In this document: positions 38,140 through 46,692 of the stretch, in pieces
How the letters are laid out: each line of letters opens with the position of its first letter
How positions within the stretch are numbered: position 1 is the first letter of the stretch
From: Spirulina subsalsa PCC 9445
GTDB taxonomy: Bacteria > Cyanobacteriota > Cyanobacteriia > Cyanobacteriales > Spirulinaceae
Reading direction: 5' to 3'
Length of the DNA stretch: 64,000 nt
Assembly (NCBI RefSeq): GCF_000314005.1
Contig: NZ_JH980292.1
Location: forward strand, 2,497,725-2,561,724
The notes under the pieces: generated by a model
What the model was told of the DNA's origin: nothing
Database searches by the model: none
Seen by the model: the letters and a program-made list of their open reading frames with translations, nothing else
Made by a program: the position numbers and the translations under genes

Positions 38140-41100
38140 ATGGATGCCGAACAACGCCAGAAAATAACCGGATACTTTGTTCTTGAAGCCAAAGAACATC
38201 TAGAGGTGATTGAACAAAGTTTACAAGACCTCCAAAGTACCGTAGATGACCCGGAAATGATTCAGGAGGTCTATCGGGGCGCGCACTCCATCAAAGGGGG
38301 AGCGGCCATGCTGGACTTGGAAAGCATTCGTCTGACAGCCAATCGATTAGAAGACTATTTTAAGTTTCTCAAAAACAATCCTCGCCCTGTTGATGAGGGC
38401 TTAACCCATTTGTTATCCCCCATTTATCAGGGATTGTGCCGGATGATTGATCAAGTTGAGAAAACAATCACCCTGCCGGAAGAATTTGCCGCCCCGGTGA
38501 TGGCCGAAATAGAACCTCTATTTGCCCAAGTGACTCAGTATTTGGAGAGTTCCCCCCAAACCTCTCCTCGGGGAAGTTCCCCCTTACCCCGCGCCGTCTA
38601 CGAAGAGGATATCCTGCCTTATTTGGAGGCGATCGCATCCCTACGCAGCGCCACAGACGATACCGCCCACCGTCACCAAATCCAAAGTTTCTGTCACAAC
38701 CTCAGAAAACTGGGAGAAACTCATTCCTGTCCCCCTTGGGTCAACCTCGTTGAAACCAGTCAACAGGCCATTCTGACCCCCCAAAGTGCCTACAGCGAAA
38801 CCCTAGATTGTATGGTGCGCGACCTGCACCAAGCGGCCCAATATTGGGTTAAAGGCCAGGTCGATCACATTTACCCCAGTTCTCAACTCCAAACCCTGAC
38901 GACCCCGCCTATGTCCTCTCCTGCCGAAGAAAACCCTGATCTAGAGGCTCTTGACCTAGACAGTCTAGCTGACCTAGATGATTTCTTTAGTGACACCTCT
39001 CCCACCCCCACCCTCACCGACCACCCCCAGATGAGTCCAGAAGAACCCGAAGATTTAGGCTTCTTGGACGAGGGAGAATTTGCCGACCTATTCGGAGATG
39101 CTGGCAGTGATGATTTAGAAAGTTTAGTCCTAGATGAAGACCTCAGCCCAGAGGGTATTGATGATTTAGAAGCCCTGCTTCATGATAGTTCCCCCAGTCA
39201 AGATTTCCCCTCCTTCCAAGTCACACCCGATGACAGCAGTAGTTCGGCCCATCTCACGGGTCTGGAGTCCATTGAAGCCCTAGAACGGAGTCTAGAGATG
39301 GATTTAGAGAGTACCTTAACCGGAGAGGATGCCCTCGATAACCTTGATGATCTCTTTGGGGAAGAAGTAGAACTGACCCCCTCAGATCAGGACAATTTAG
39401 ACCTAGCCGATGATCTTTTTGGCACAGACACCGACCTGTTAGGAGACAGTGAACAATTTCTTGAACCTGACCTGACCTTAGCAGAAGGACAGGAGCTTGA
39501 TTCCTTAACCGACTTATTTGGGGAAGGGTTTGCCTTTGGGGAATCAACCCCCAGCGTCCCCACAACTCCAGAACCTGAACCCCCTTTATCTACCCCTGCA
39601 CCATCGCCAGTGACTCTAGGGGAAGATGAAGATTTTAGTGATCTACTCGATATTTCCTCAGAATCAACCGCCCCTGAACGGAGTCTAACGGGGGAGAGGG
39701 AAGCGGCGGAAATCGAAGGCTTAGAATTGCTGGAGTCTGAGGAGGAGGACATAGAACTAGATGCCTTTAGTACCCTCATCCAAAGCACCGATCCCGGTTT
39801 TGATTTCAGTGATGCGAACATTCCCAGCGCTCAAGCCGTTGATGAGGAATTTAACGCCATCCTGAGCGGGGAAGACACGATGATTCAGGATATGGATGAG
39901 CTAGAAGCCTTCTTTAGCGGGAAAAATGCTCAAATTGGTATGACACCCAACTATCCCCCCACTCCTGAGCCGGCTAACCCGGTTTCTGAGCCAGAACAGA
40001 ATGAGGAACTATTCGCTGAATTGGACGATGTAGAGCATGATCTAGAGGATCTGTTTGGGGATGCCCAAGACCTCGGACTGTCTGGAATGCCCGAGTCAGG
40101 TAATCATGGAAGGATCCGCGAATTGGGTCGAATGGGTGGGGATGAGAGTTTAGACCTTGATGATTTATTTGCCTCGGCTGAGTTAGGGGCAGAAGCGGGC
40201 TTAGAGGATGTGAGTGGTGAGGTGAAAGGGGTGGATGATCTTGAAGCCCTACTCAGTGGTATGCCCGAAGAATCCCCGGTGGAAGGGGTGGATGATCTTG
40301 AAGCCTTACTCAGTGGTATGCCCGAAGAATCCCCGGTGGAAGGGGTGGATGATCTCGAAGCCTTACTCAGTGGTATGCCCGAAGAATCCCCGGTGGAAGG
40401 GGTGGATGATCTCGAAGCCTTACTCAGTGGTATGCCCGAAGAATCCCCGGTGGAAGGGGTGGATGATCTCGAAGCCCTACTCAGTGGTATGCCCGAAGAA
40501 TCTGTGATCGTTCCCCAACCTCAACAGCAATCTAAAGCCCCGGAAGCGACTCCCTCTACTGCTTCTAATGGTGAAATTAGCTACTATGAACCCCTAGAAG
40601 AGTTAGCCGACCTGTTGGAACAACCTCCCAGCGCGTTGGCGAAGCGTCTCGGAACGAAAAAGGATTTGCCGTTAGCCACAACATTGGCAGAATTGGAAAC
40701 TCTGCTGGAACAGTCGCCTCACCCTCTAGAAGCTGCACCCCCGCCGCCAACGACCCGACCAACCTCAGAATCCCGTCCTGAAACGGATGATTTTAGTGAT
40801 TTAGAAGAACTGTTAATTCAAACTCAACAACAGGCGGGGCCGCCGGGAGATGTCAAACGACGGACTCCGGCAACGCGACGCGCTAAGTCCTCGAAGGTAG
40901 AAGCCACCTTAAAGGTTCCGGTGCGCCAAATGGATAACCTCAATAACTTGATTGGGGAGTTGGTGGTGAATCGGAATAGTTTGGAGGGGGATGAGGAACG
41001 TCTGCGCCAGTTTTTGGAAAACTTGATGCACCAAGTCCAAAACTTGAGCGATGTGGGGGGACGAATGCAGGATCTCTATGAACGCTCGCTGTTAGAGGAT

Positions 41101-43917
41101 GCTTTGTTGCGCAGTCGTCGGGAATACCGCGCCCAACATAAGCATGAGGTGGTGATTCCGGGGGCGGCCCCCATTACGGTGGAACATGAGAATGATTACG
41201 ACTCCTTGGAAATGGATAGTTTCACCAAGTTTCACGAATTGGCTCAGGAGATGATTGAGTTAATCGTCCGGGTACGGGAGTCGGCTTCGGATATTCAGTT
41301 TTTGGTGGATGATATTGACCAAGTGGCGCGAACGTTGCGACAGGTGACTTCTCAGTTACAGGAGGGCTTAACCAAGTCGCGGATGGTGTCGTTTGGTAAT
41401 ACGGCGAACCGTCTACCCTTGGCGGTGCGGCGGATTGCGCCCCAGTTGGGCAAGGAAGCGACGTTACAACTGGAGGGTCAGGAAACGTTAATCGATAAGA
41501 TGATTTTGGAGCATTTATCGGATCCTTTGACCCATTTGGTGAATAATGCGTTGACTCACGGGATTGAGTCGCCCGAGGAACGACGACGGGCGGGGAAACC
41601 TCCGTCGGGACTGGTGAAGGTGAGCGCGCTGCAACAAGGGAATCAGACGGTGATTGCGGTGAGTGATGATGGGGCGGGGATTAATAGCGATCGCGTCAAA
41701 GCTAAAGCTATCCAAAAAGGCTTGATTACCCCCGGCCAAGCTCAACAGCTTTCGGAGTTGGATGTTTATGATCTACTGTTCCATCCGGGGTTTAGTACGA
41801 AGGATCAGGCGGATAATTTCGCCGGACGGGGGGTTGGTTTGGATGTGGTGCGTACCAGTATTAATGAGATTCGAGGCAGTGTAAGCATTGATTCTAAACC
41901 GGGACGGGGGACGACGTTCACCATTCGTTTACCCCTGACGTTGAGTATTTGTAAGGCGCTGTGTTGTATTAGTGAAAATGCTTCCATTGCCTTCCCCTTG
42001 GATGGGGTGGAAGATATGCTAGACCTGCCCCAAAATAATATTCAACGCAATGCTAAGGGGCAGTTGTCGATTAAGTGGCGAGATACGACGCTGCAATATA
42101 TGCACCTTTCGGAATTGTTGTCTTTTAACCGCCGTTTGGGACGGGCGAATCTCTACGCGGGGCGACGGGATGACAATATGATTTCGGTGGTGATTCTGCG
42201 CAGTACGAGTAATTATGTGGCTGTAGGGGTGGATCAGGTGTTGGGGGAACAGGAGATTGTAATTAAACAACTCTTGGGCCCGATTCCCAAACCGGCGGGG
42301 ATTGCGGGGGCGACGGTACAGGGGGATGGCCGCATTATGGCGATCGCGGATGTGCTGGAATTAATCGAAATTGCCGAGGGTCGCATTCGCAAGGATATGA
42401 GTGCGGGAATGTGGCAAACTCCGCCCGCCATCCGAGCGCAGGAAGAAAGCCAAATTCAACGGGAGCCGGTGGTGTTGATTGTAGACGACTCGATCACGGT
42501 TCGGGAGTTGTTGTCCTTGACTTTTGCGAAGGCCGGGTATCGGGTGGAACAGGCGAGAGATGGTCAAGATGCTTGGGAAAAACTGCGTTCGGGTCTTCCC
42601 TGCGATATTGTGTTCTGTGACATCGAAATGCCGAGGGTAGACGGGTTAGAACTGTTAAGCCGTCTGCAAAAAGATGAGGTTTTGGCGGAGTTACCTATTG
42701 CCATGTTGACCTCTCGGGGGGCTGAACGTCACCGGAAAATGGCGGCGGAGTTGGGGGCCTGTGGCTATTTCACGAAGCCCTATTTAGAGGAGGTGCTGTT
42801 AGATGCGGCGCAACGGATGATGACGGGGGATGTGTTGTTGGCCGGAAGTTCCCGTAAACCGCGCATTAAGGAAACTCCTACTCTTGTTCAAATGCCTATG
42901 GAGACTGCCGGGGTAGCACGGGGAACGACCCTGCCAGCAACTCCCAATCCCCATGACAGCCATCCTCCGACGGTGTTAATTGTGGATGATTCGGTGACGG
43001 TGCGATCGCTTTTATCCATCACGTTTGAAAAGGCTGGGTATGAGGTGGAACAAGCGCGGGATGGCAAGGAAGCCTGGGATAAACTCCAAGGCGGTATCCG
43101 GCCGGATTTAGCCCTGTTAGACATTGAAATGCCCCGCATGGATGGTTTAGAACTGTTGGGCAAAATCCAAGGCGACAGCGAATTAGGGGCTATTCCTGTG
43201 GCCATGTTGACCTCCCGGGGTGCCGAACGCCATCGTAAGGTAGCGGCGGAACGGGGGGCGAGTGGGTATTTCACCAAGCCCTATGTAGAACAGGAATTAT
43301 TACAGGCCGCCGAACGGATTCGGGCGGGGGAGGTGTTGTTACCCAATAGTATCCGCACCCCCGGCCGCACAACGGGGGGAAGCACTGCCCCACCGGAAGC
43401 CCCTGTTACGCCTCCTCCTCCCCCAGAGACGGAAGAACCCAGTTTTAGCTTAGAGGAATTGTTCCCACCGGAAGAGGTCCCACGTCCTCCTAGTCCTGGT
43501 CCGGTGAAGGTGCAACATTCGGGGCAGCCGAGGGTTTTGATTATTGATGATTCGGTAACGGTGCGATCGCTTTTATCCATGACTTTTGAGAAAGCAGGCT
43601 ATGAAGTCGAACAAGCGCGGGATGGTCAAGATGCCTTGAAAAAACTCAAAGCGGGGTTAAATCCTGATATTACATTCTGTGACATTGAGATGCCGAAAAT
43701 GGACGGGTTAAAGTTACTGTCGGAACTGAAAAATGACCCCGAATTATCGAAAGTTCCCGTAGCCATGTTAACCTCACGGGGGGCGCGCAAACACCGCCAA
43801 ATCGCGGCGGAACGGGGAGCCAGAGGGTATTTTACCAAGCCCTATGTCGATGACATTTTACTGGATGCCGCCCAGCGCATGATTAACGGGGAGATCTTGT
43901 TAGAACTTGAACCCTAA
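38140..43917 (+). CDS. CheA-like hybrid kinase with triple receiver
   Basis: 1925 residues from ATG at 38140; the TTG two codons upstream is rejected. Order: Hpt (1-110; GAHSIKGGA with phospho-His49), a second helical region (160-250), a very acidic linker (270-900) full of DDL(F/E) motifs and five 19-residue repeats (40228-40503), CheA dimerisation domain (about 920-1060), HATPase (1070-1265; NNALTHGIES, DDGAGI, GRGVGLD), CheW (1269-1410), and three receivers starting near 1443, 1609 and 1798, each with VDDS/IDDS, DIEMP and KPY. The layout matches cyanobacterial PixL/TaxAY-type phototaxis or motility kinases. No cheW/cheY/MCP genes lie nearby. Confidence 0.93.
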   Translation: MDAEQRQKITGYFVLEAKEHLEVIEQSLQDLQSTVDDPEMIQEVYRGAHSIKGGAAMLDLESIRLTANRLEDYFKFLKNNPRPVDEGLTHLLSPIYQGLCRMIDQVEKTITLPEEFAAPVMAEIEPLFAQVTQYLESSPQTSPRGSSPLPRAVYEEDILPYLEAIASLRSATDDTAHRHQIQSFCHNLRKLGETHSCPPWVNLVETSQQAILTPQSAYSETLDCMVRDLHQAAQYWVKGQVDHIYPSSQLQTLTTPPMSSPAEENPDLEALDLDSLADLDDFFSDTSPTPTLTDHPQMSPEEPEDLGFLDEGEFADLFGDAGSDDLESLVLDEDLSPEGIDDLEALLHDSSPSQDFPSFQVTPDDSSSSAHLTGLESIEALERSLEMDLESTLTGEDALDNLDDLFGEEVELTPSDQDNLDLADDLFGTDTDLLGDSEQFLEPDLTLAEGQELDSLTDLFGEGFAFGESTPSVPTTPEPEPPLSTPAPSPVTLGEDEDFSDLLDISSESTAPERSLTGEREAAEIEGLELLESEEEDIELDAFSTLIQSTDPGFDFSDANIPSAQAVDEEFNAILSGEDTMIQDMDELEAFFSGKNAQIGMTPNYPPTPEPANPVSEPEQNEELFAELDDVEHDLEDLFGDAQDLGLSGMPESGNHGRIRELGRMGGDESLDLDDLFASAELGAEAGLEDVSGEVKGVDDLEALLSGMPEESPVEGVDDLEALLSGMPEESPVEGVDDLEALLSGMPEESPVEGVDDLEALLSGMPEESPVEGVDDLEALLSGMPEESVIVPQPQQQSKAPEATPSTASNGEISYYEPLEELADLLEQPPSALAKRLGTKKDLPLATTLAELETLLEQSPHPLEAAPPPPTTRPTSESRPETDDFSDLEELLIQTQQQAGPPGDVKRRTPATRRAKSSKVEATLKVPVRQMDNLNNLIGELVVNRNSLEGDEERLRQFLENLMHQVQNLSDVGGRMQDLYERSLLEDALLRSRREYRAQHKHEVVIPGAAPITVEHENDYDSLEMDSFTKFHELAQEMIELIVRVRESASDIQFLVDDIDQVARTLRQVTSQLQEGLTKSRMVSFGNTANRLPLAVRRIAPQLGKEATLQLEGQETLIDKMILEHLSDPLTHLVNNALTHGIESPEERRRAGKPPSGLVKVSALQQGNQTVIAVSDDGAGINSDRVKAKAIQKGLITPGQAQQLSELDVYDLLFHPGFSTKDQADNFAGRGVGLDVVRTSINEIRGSVSIDSKPGRGTTFTIRLPLTLSICKALCCISENASIAFPLDGVEDMLDLPQNNIQRNAKGQLSIKWRDTTLQYMHLSELLSFNRRLGRANLYAGRRDDNMISVVILRSTSNYVAVGVDQVLGEQEIVIKQLLGPIPKPAGIAGATVQGDGRIMAIADVLELIEIAEGRIRKDMSAGMWQTPPAIRAQEESQIQREPVVLIVDDSITVRELLSLTFAKAGYRVEQARDGQDAWEKLRSGLPCDIVFCDIEMPRVDGLELLSRLQKDEVLAELPIAMLTSRGAERHRKMAAELGACGYFTKPYLEEVLLDAAQRMMTGDVLLAGSSRKPRIKETPTLVQMPMETAGVARGTTLPATPNPHDSHPPTVLIVDDSVTVRSLLSITFEKAGYEVEQARDGKEAWDKLQGGIRPDLALLDIEMPRMDGLELLGKIQGDSELGAIPVAMLTSRGAERHRKVAAERGASGYFTKPYVEQELLQAAERIRAGEVLLPNSIRTPGRTTGGSTAPPEAPVTPPPPPETEEPSFSLEELFPPEEVPRPPSPGPVKVQHSGQPRVLIIDDSVTVRSLLSMTFEKAGYEVEQARDGQDALKKLKAGLNPDITFCDIEMPKMDGLKLLSELKNDPELSKVPVAMLTSRGARKHRQIAAERGARGYFTKPYVDDILLDAAQRMINGEILLELEP
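40228..40503 (+). repeat. Five tandem copies of a 57-bp coding repeat
   Basis: Inside the CheA-like gene. Each copy encodes GVDDLEALLSGMPEESPVE (19 residues); the fifth lacks the last three residues. Copies differ at only a few silent positions (CTT/CTC, GCC/GCT codons), which points to recent expansion and homogenisation. Confidence 0.97.
40633..40660. repeat. Dispersed palindromic element, copy C (inside CheA-like gene)
   Basis: GCGAAGCGTCTCGGAACG block matches copies A and B, here in the linker-coding part of the CheA-like gene, about 130 bases after the 57-bp repeats. It is translated as SALAKRLGTKK, keeping the frame. Confidence 0.8.
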
Positions 43918-43963
43918 GAACCAAAAGTAGGCTTTTTGGGATAATCGTTTATAGGGTCATACC

Positions 43964-44008
43964 CAATCAAATAGACTTGAGGGCAAAAGCCTGAATTTCC
44001 CCTGTTCC
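43964..44008. repeat. Dispersed intergenic repeat R2, short copy c
   Basis: AAATAGACTTGAGGGCAAAA and AATTTCCCCTGTTCCCT match one end of R2b at 59500-59545. The rest of R2 is missing, so it is a truncated copy in the gap between the CheA-like gene and the Uma2 remnant. Confidence 0.8.
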
Positions 44009-44055
44009 CTCGTGATACGTTTTGCTAATCACCATAAAGTCGGGAGAGCCAAACT

Positions 44056-44340
44056 ATGATAGCCAAGGCAAAAATTCACCTTAAATCAACAATTTCGCCC
44101 CTAGAAAATGGCGATAAACTCACTCGTTTTGAATTTGAGCGTAGATATAATGCTATGCCCAATCTCAAAAAAGCCGAACTCATTGAGGGGATTGTTTATA
44201 AGGCTTCTCCGTTAAGAATTACCAATCATGGCAACCCTCACGCTCGTATCATCACTTGGTTGGGTTACTATTGGTCAAGTACACCCGGAATTGAATTAGG
44301 GGATAATTGCACGGTGCGCCTTGATGCTGACAGAGATTGA
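44056..44340 (+). pseudogene. Truncated Uma2 (DUF820) family protein
   Basis: 94 residues where the family usually has about 190. Seen: LTRFEFERRYNAMPN, AELIEGIVYKASPLR and the nuclease-fold GDNCTVRLDADRD, where the sequence stops just before the usual QPD segment of the PD-(D/E)XK-like fold. The catalytic half is gone, and I see no frameshifted continuation in 44341-44430. Probably a relic. Confidence 0.7.
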
Positions 44341-44440
44341 ATAGACATCTCCTATAGATTCGCCTCGATTCTGGCTGAAGATGATGAGTCAACAATCCCT
44401 TGAGGGATTCTTTCTGCCCGAAGCTTGTGTTATAGTGTGT

Positions 44441-44582
44441 CCGTGTTTTCGGTTCTGGTGGGGAGCAGCCATTGCTACGCAACGCTTCGCGAACAGAGGT
44501 AAGGGGGAAAGTCCGGTGCAAATCCGGCACTGTCCCGCAGCTGTGAAGAGAGCAAGCACTCTCTGAGTCAGAATGCCCGCCG
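44441..44582 (+). ncRNA. Cobalamin riboswitch carrying an inserted palindromic element
   Basis: Conserved elements in order: GGTTCTGGTG (44451-44460), GGTAAGGGGGAAA with GGTGCAAATCC (44498-44525), the B12 box CACTGTCCCGCAGCTGTGA (44528-44546), and AGTCAGAATGCCCGCC (44566-44581). The core is intact. Between GGTTCTGGTG and the GGGAAA block, at 44471-44495, is a copy of the dispersed palindrome; removing it restores an ordinary-length arm. Downstream genes are a hypothetical protein, a desaturase and a methyltransferase, none an obvious B12 gene. Hairpins at about 44699-44721 and 44735-44763 might act as expression-platform or terminator structures. Confidence 0.88.
44471..44495. repeat. Dispersed palindromic element, copy D (inside riboswitch)
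   Basis: ATTGCTACGCAACGCTTCGC followed by GAACA. Closest to copies E, G and H. It lies in a peripheral arm of the cobalamin riboswitch. Confidence 0.88.
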
Positions 44583-44958
44583 AATTGTCTCCTTTGGAGA
44601 TGCGCGAACTTGTTCTATTTCGTCTGCGAGGTACGGATGATAATATCTAAAAACTTTTCTGAATTGATCTGGAAAGGTCTGTTTCACCAAACCCCTGGAG
44701 AACCGACTGGCAAAACGGTTTTAGGGAGGGAACAAATCCCCTCAAAGCTTTCTGGTGTTCCCTAATTTCACCTCATCCTTCATCAAGAGTTAATTACCAA
44801 TTTTTGCACCGGAGTTCAGCGCAGAAATGCGCTCATTTCTTGTGACTCTTTTAGGTCTTAAAATGTGACGATTATGAACTTCAAAAACCAGAATAAAATC
44901 CAGATTCTCTCCCCAAATTATCCGGTAGAGACAGGTCAAATTTTACGGGGGGATAGCT

Positions 44959-45426
44959 ATGCACTCTAGTCATGATTTATGGCACAGAAACTCACCTTAC
45001 TGGCAGGATGCTTTTGTTCAACAAAACCTCATTTTTTTAGCATATAACGCCCATTGTGGCTATCTATCTCAGGGGCGAGGTTTTCTAGTTTGTGAGATAA
45101 CCCAGAGGATACCCAGAACACTAAATTGGCAACTTGAACAGGTGAAGTTTAATCAAACGTTTATTGCTCAAGATGAGGCAGCGTGCTACTTTCAGGCGCT
45201 GAATCTGGAGGGTGAGGCGATTCCTTCTCTCATTCAGGCGATTGCTAAGCAACGTTTCACGAACGCAACTTATAACCCCACCCGCGAAATCATTGTTGTA
45301 ATTCAGGGAAATGGTACAGTTGTTGTTCATTCTCTACAATCCAAAATCCCCTTATCCACAGTCTACAACCAAGTAAAGCGCCGTTGGTCAGAATTCCACC
45401 TCGAAAATCCTACTTTAGGAAATTGA
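44959..45426 (+). CDS. Hypothetical protein upstream of desaturase
   Basis: 155 residues, ATG at 44959 preceded by GGGGGGA. No family recognised; no signal peptide or membrane segment. The central segment AIAKQRFTNA is encoded by an in-frame copy of the dispersed palindrome (45241-45264). The stop is 13 bases before the desaturase start, so the two form an operon, placed about 380 bases after the cobalamin riboswitch. A 31-codon ORF (44874-44969, MNFKNQNKIQ...) overlaps its start by 11 bases and could be a leader peptide; it lacks a clear ribosome site. Confidence 0.65.
   Translation: MHSSHDLWHRNSPYWQDAFVQQNLIFLAYNAHCGYLSQGRGFLVCEITQRIPRTLNWQLEQVKFNQTFIAQDEAACYFQALNLEGEAIPSLIQAIAKQRFTNATYNPTREIIVVIQGNGTVVVHSLQSKIPLSTVYNQVKRRWSEFHLENPTLGN
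45241..45264. repeat. Dispersed palindromic element, copy E (inside hypothetical gene)
   Basis: ATTGCTAAGCAACGTTTCAC followed by GAAC. It is translated in frame near residues 95-103 of the 155-residue protein. Confidence 0.82.
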
Positions 45427-45439
45427 CGCAAAATCAACT

Positions 45440-46615
45440 ATGCTCAACAATTACTTACACCGTTCTGGAAAAATTCCCACCTCTATTCATCCCTTGATCA
45501 AATCTCAAACCTCCCATCCCCCAAAAACATCAGATAACCTTAAAAAATCTGATTTTGTCTTAACCCCATACATCAAAAGCAGCAATCTAAGGGCAACTTA
45601 TCAAATTGTTAATACCATTGTCCCCTACGTTCTTTTATGGATGTTAGCCATCAAAACCGCTTCTATTTCTTTATGGTTTCTCCCACCAATTATTACCCTA
45701 CTCATTCTCTTCTCCCTACGCTGTTTTTCCCTAATGCACGATTGCGGACATTATTCTCTGTTTCGCTCAAAACGGATGAACCGCATTATGGGATTTCTGC
45801 TCGGTGTAATCAACGCTATGCCCCAATATGGTTGGTCCAGAGATCATGCTTACCATCACAAAACTAATGGCGACTGGGAGCGTTATCGAGGGGTTGCCGA
45901 TTTCCTATCTACTGAGGAATTTTCCCAGCTTAATTCGTTCAATCAAAAACTCTATGAAATCCTACGGAATCCCTTTATGGCGATTCCGGGCGGCTTTTTT
46001 TACTTAGTGATTAAACCCAGACTTATTTTGATTCTGGGAGTTTACGATTTCGTCCGTTATCTAGTCACAGAGATTCAAAAAGATTCAGAGTTTAACCTAG
46101 GGTCAACAATATCCGCCCATTCCTCCAAACACTGGCAGTCAGCTACAGAGTTTTGGGATCTCCTGTTTAACAATATTTGTGTAATTTGTGGCTGGATTTT
46201 TCTCAGTCATTTATGGGGGGTTGGGCTATTTTGGAGTATTTACTCCATCACCCTGGGTTGTTCTGCGACTATTTTTATTTGGATCTTCTTTGTACAACAC
46301 ATTTTTGAGGGATCTTATGCCCACAAAACAGCAGGCTGGGATTATGTTTTAGGAGCAGTTAAGGGAAGCAGTTATTTAGAATTGCCAGCCCTTTTGAGGT
46401 GGTTTACCGCCGATATTGGCTACCACAATATTCATCATCTCTCCTCTAGAATTCCTAATTACCATCTCGCCGCTTGTCATGCGGAAAATCGTCATTTACT
46501 CTCCGAGGTGAAGACATTGCACATCAGAGACTTATTCGACTGTTGCCAGTTCTTGCTGTGGGATGGGGAGTCAAACCGCCTAATAAGTATTGCCTCCTTT
46601 CGTGAGCAAACCTAA
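45440..46615 (+). CDS. Fatty acid desaturase (membrane di-iron)
   Basis: 391 residues with four or more hydrophobic segments and the three histidine boxes of membrane desaturases: HDCGH near residue 98, HAYHH near 136, and HNIHH near 330, followed by IPNYHL. Introduces a double bond into acyl lipids or a related substrate at the membrane, using oxygen and reduced ferredoxin. Box spacing fits acyl-lipid desaturases/hydroxylases; regiospecificity is not readable. In operon with the hypothetical gene upstream; both follow a cobalamin riboswitch, an unexpected pairing. Confidence 0.9.
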   Translation: MLNNYLHRSGKIPTSIHPLIKSQTSHPPKTSDNLKKSDFVLTPYIKSSNLRATYQIVNTIVPYVLLWMLAIKTASISLWFLPPIITLLILFSLRCFSLMHDCGHYSLFRSKRMNRIMGFLLGVINAMPQYGWSRDHAYHHKTNGDWERYRGVADFLSTEEFSQLNSFNQKLYEILRNPFMAIPGGFFYLVIKPRLILILGVYDFVRYLVTEIQKDSEFNLGSTISAHSSKHWQSATEFWDLLFNNICVICGWIFLSHLWGVGLFWSIYSITLGCSATIFIWIFFVQHIFEGSYAHKTAGWDYVLGAVKGSSYLELPALLRWFTADIGYHNIHHLSSRIPNYHLAACHAENRHLLSEVKTLHIRDLFDCCQFLLWDGESNRLISIASFREQT

Positions 46616-46692
46616 ACCCTAGGGAATCTAGATTCGTCTGCCCCAATCGTCCAGAAACCTTAAAAATGACCCAAGATTAATCAAATTCAGCC

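Noticed and set aside
40235-40507. Repetitive open frame of 90 residues in the second frame of the CheA repeats
   Set aside because: It is the shadow of the five 57-bp repeats; a period divisible by three leaves all frames open. Codon use and context support only the CheA frame.
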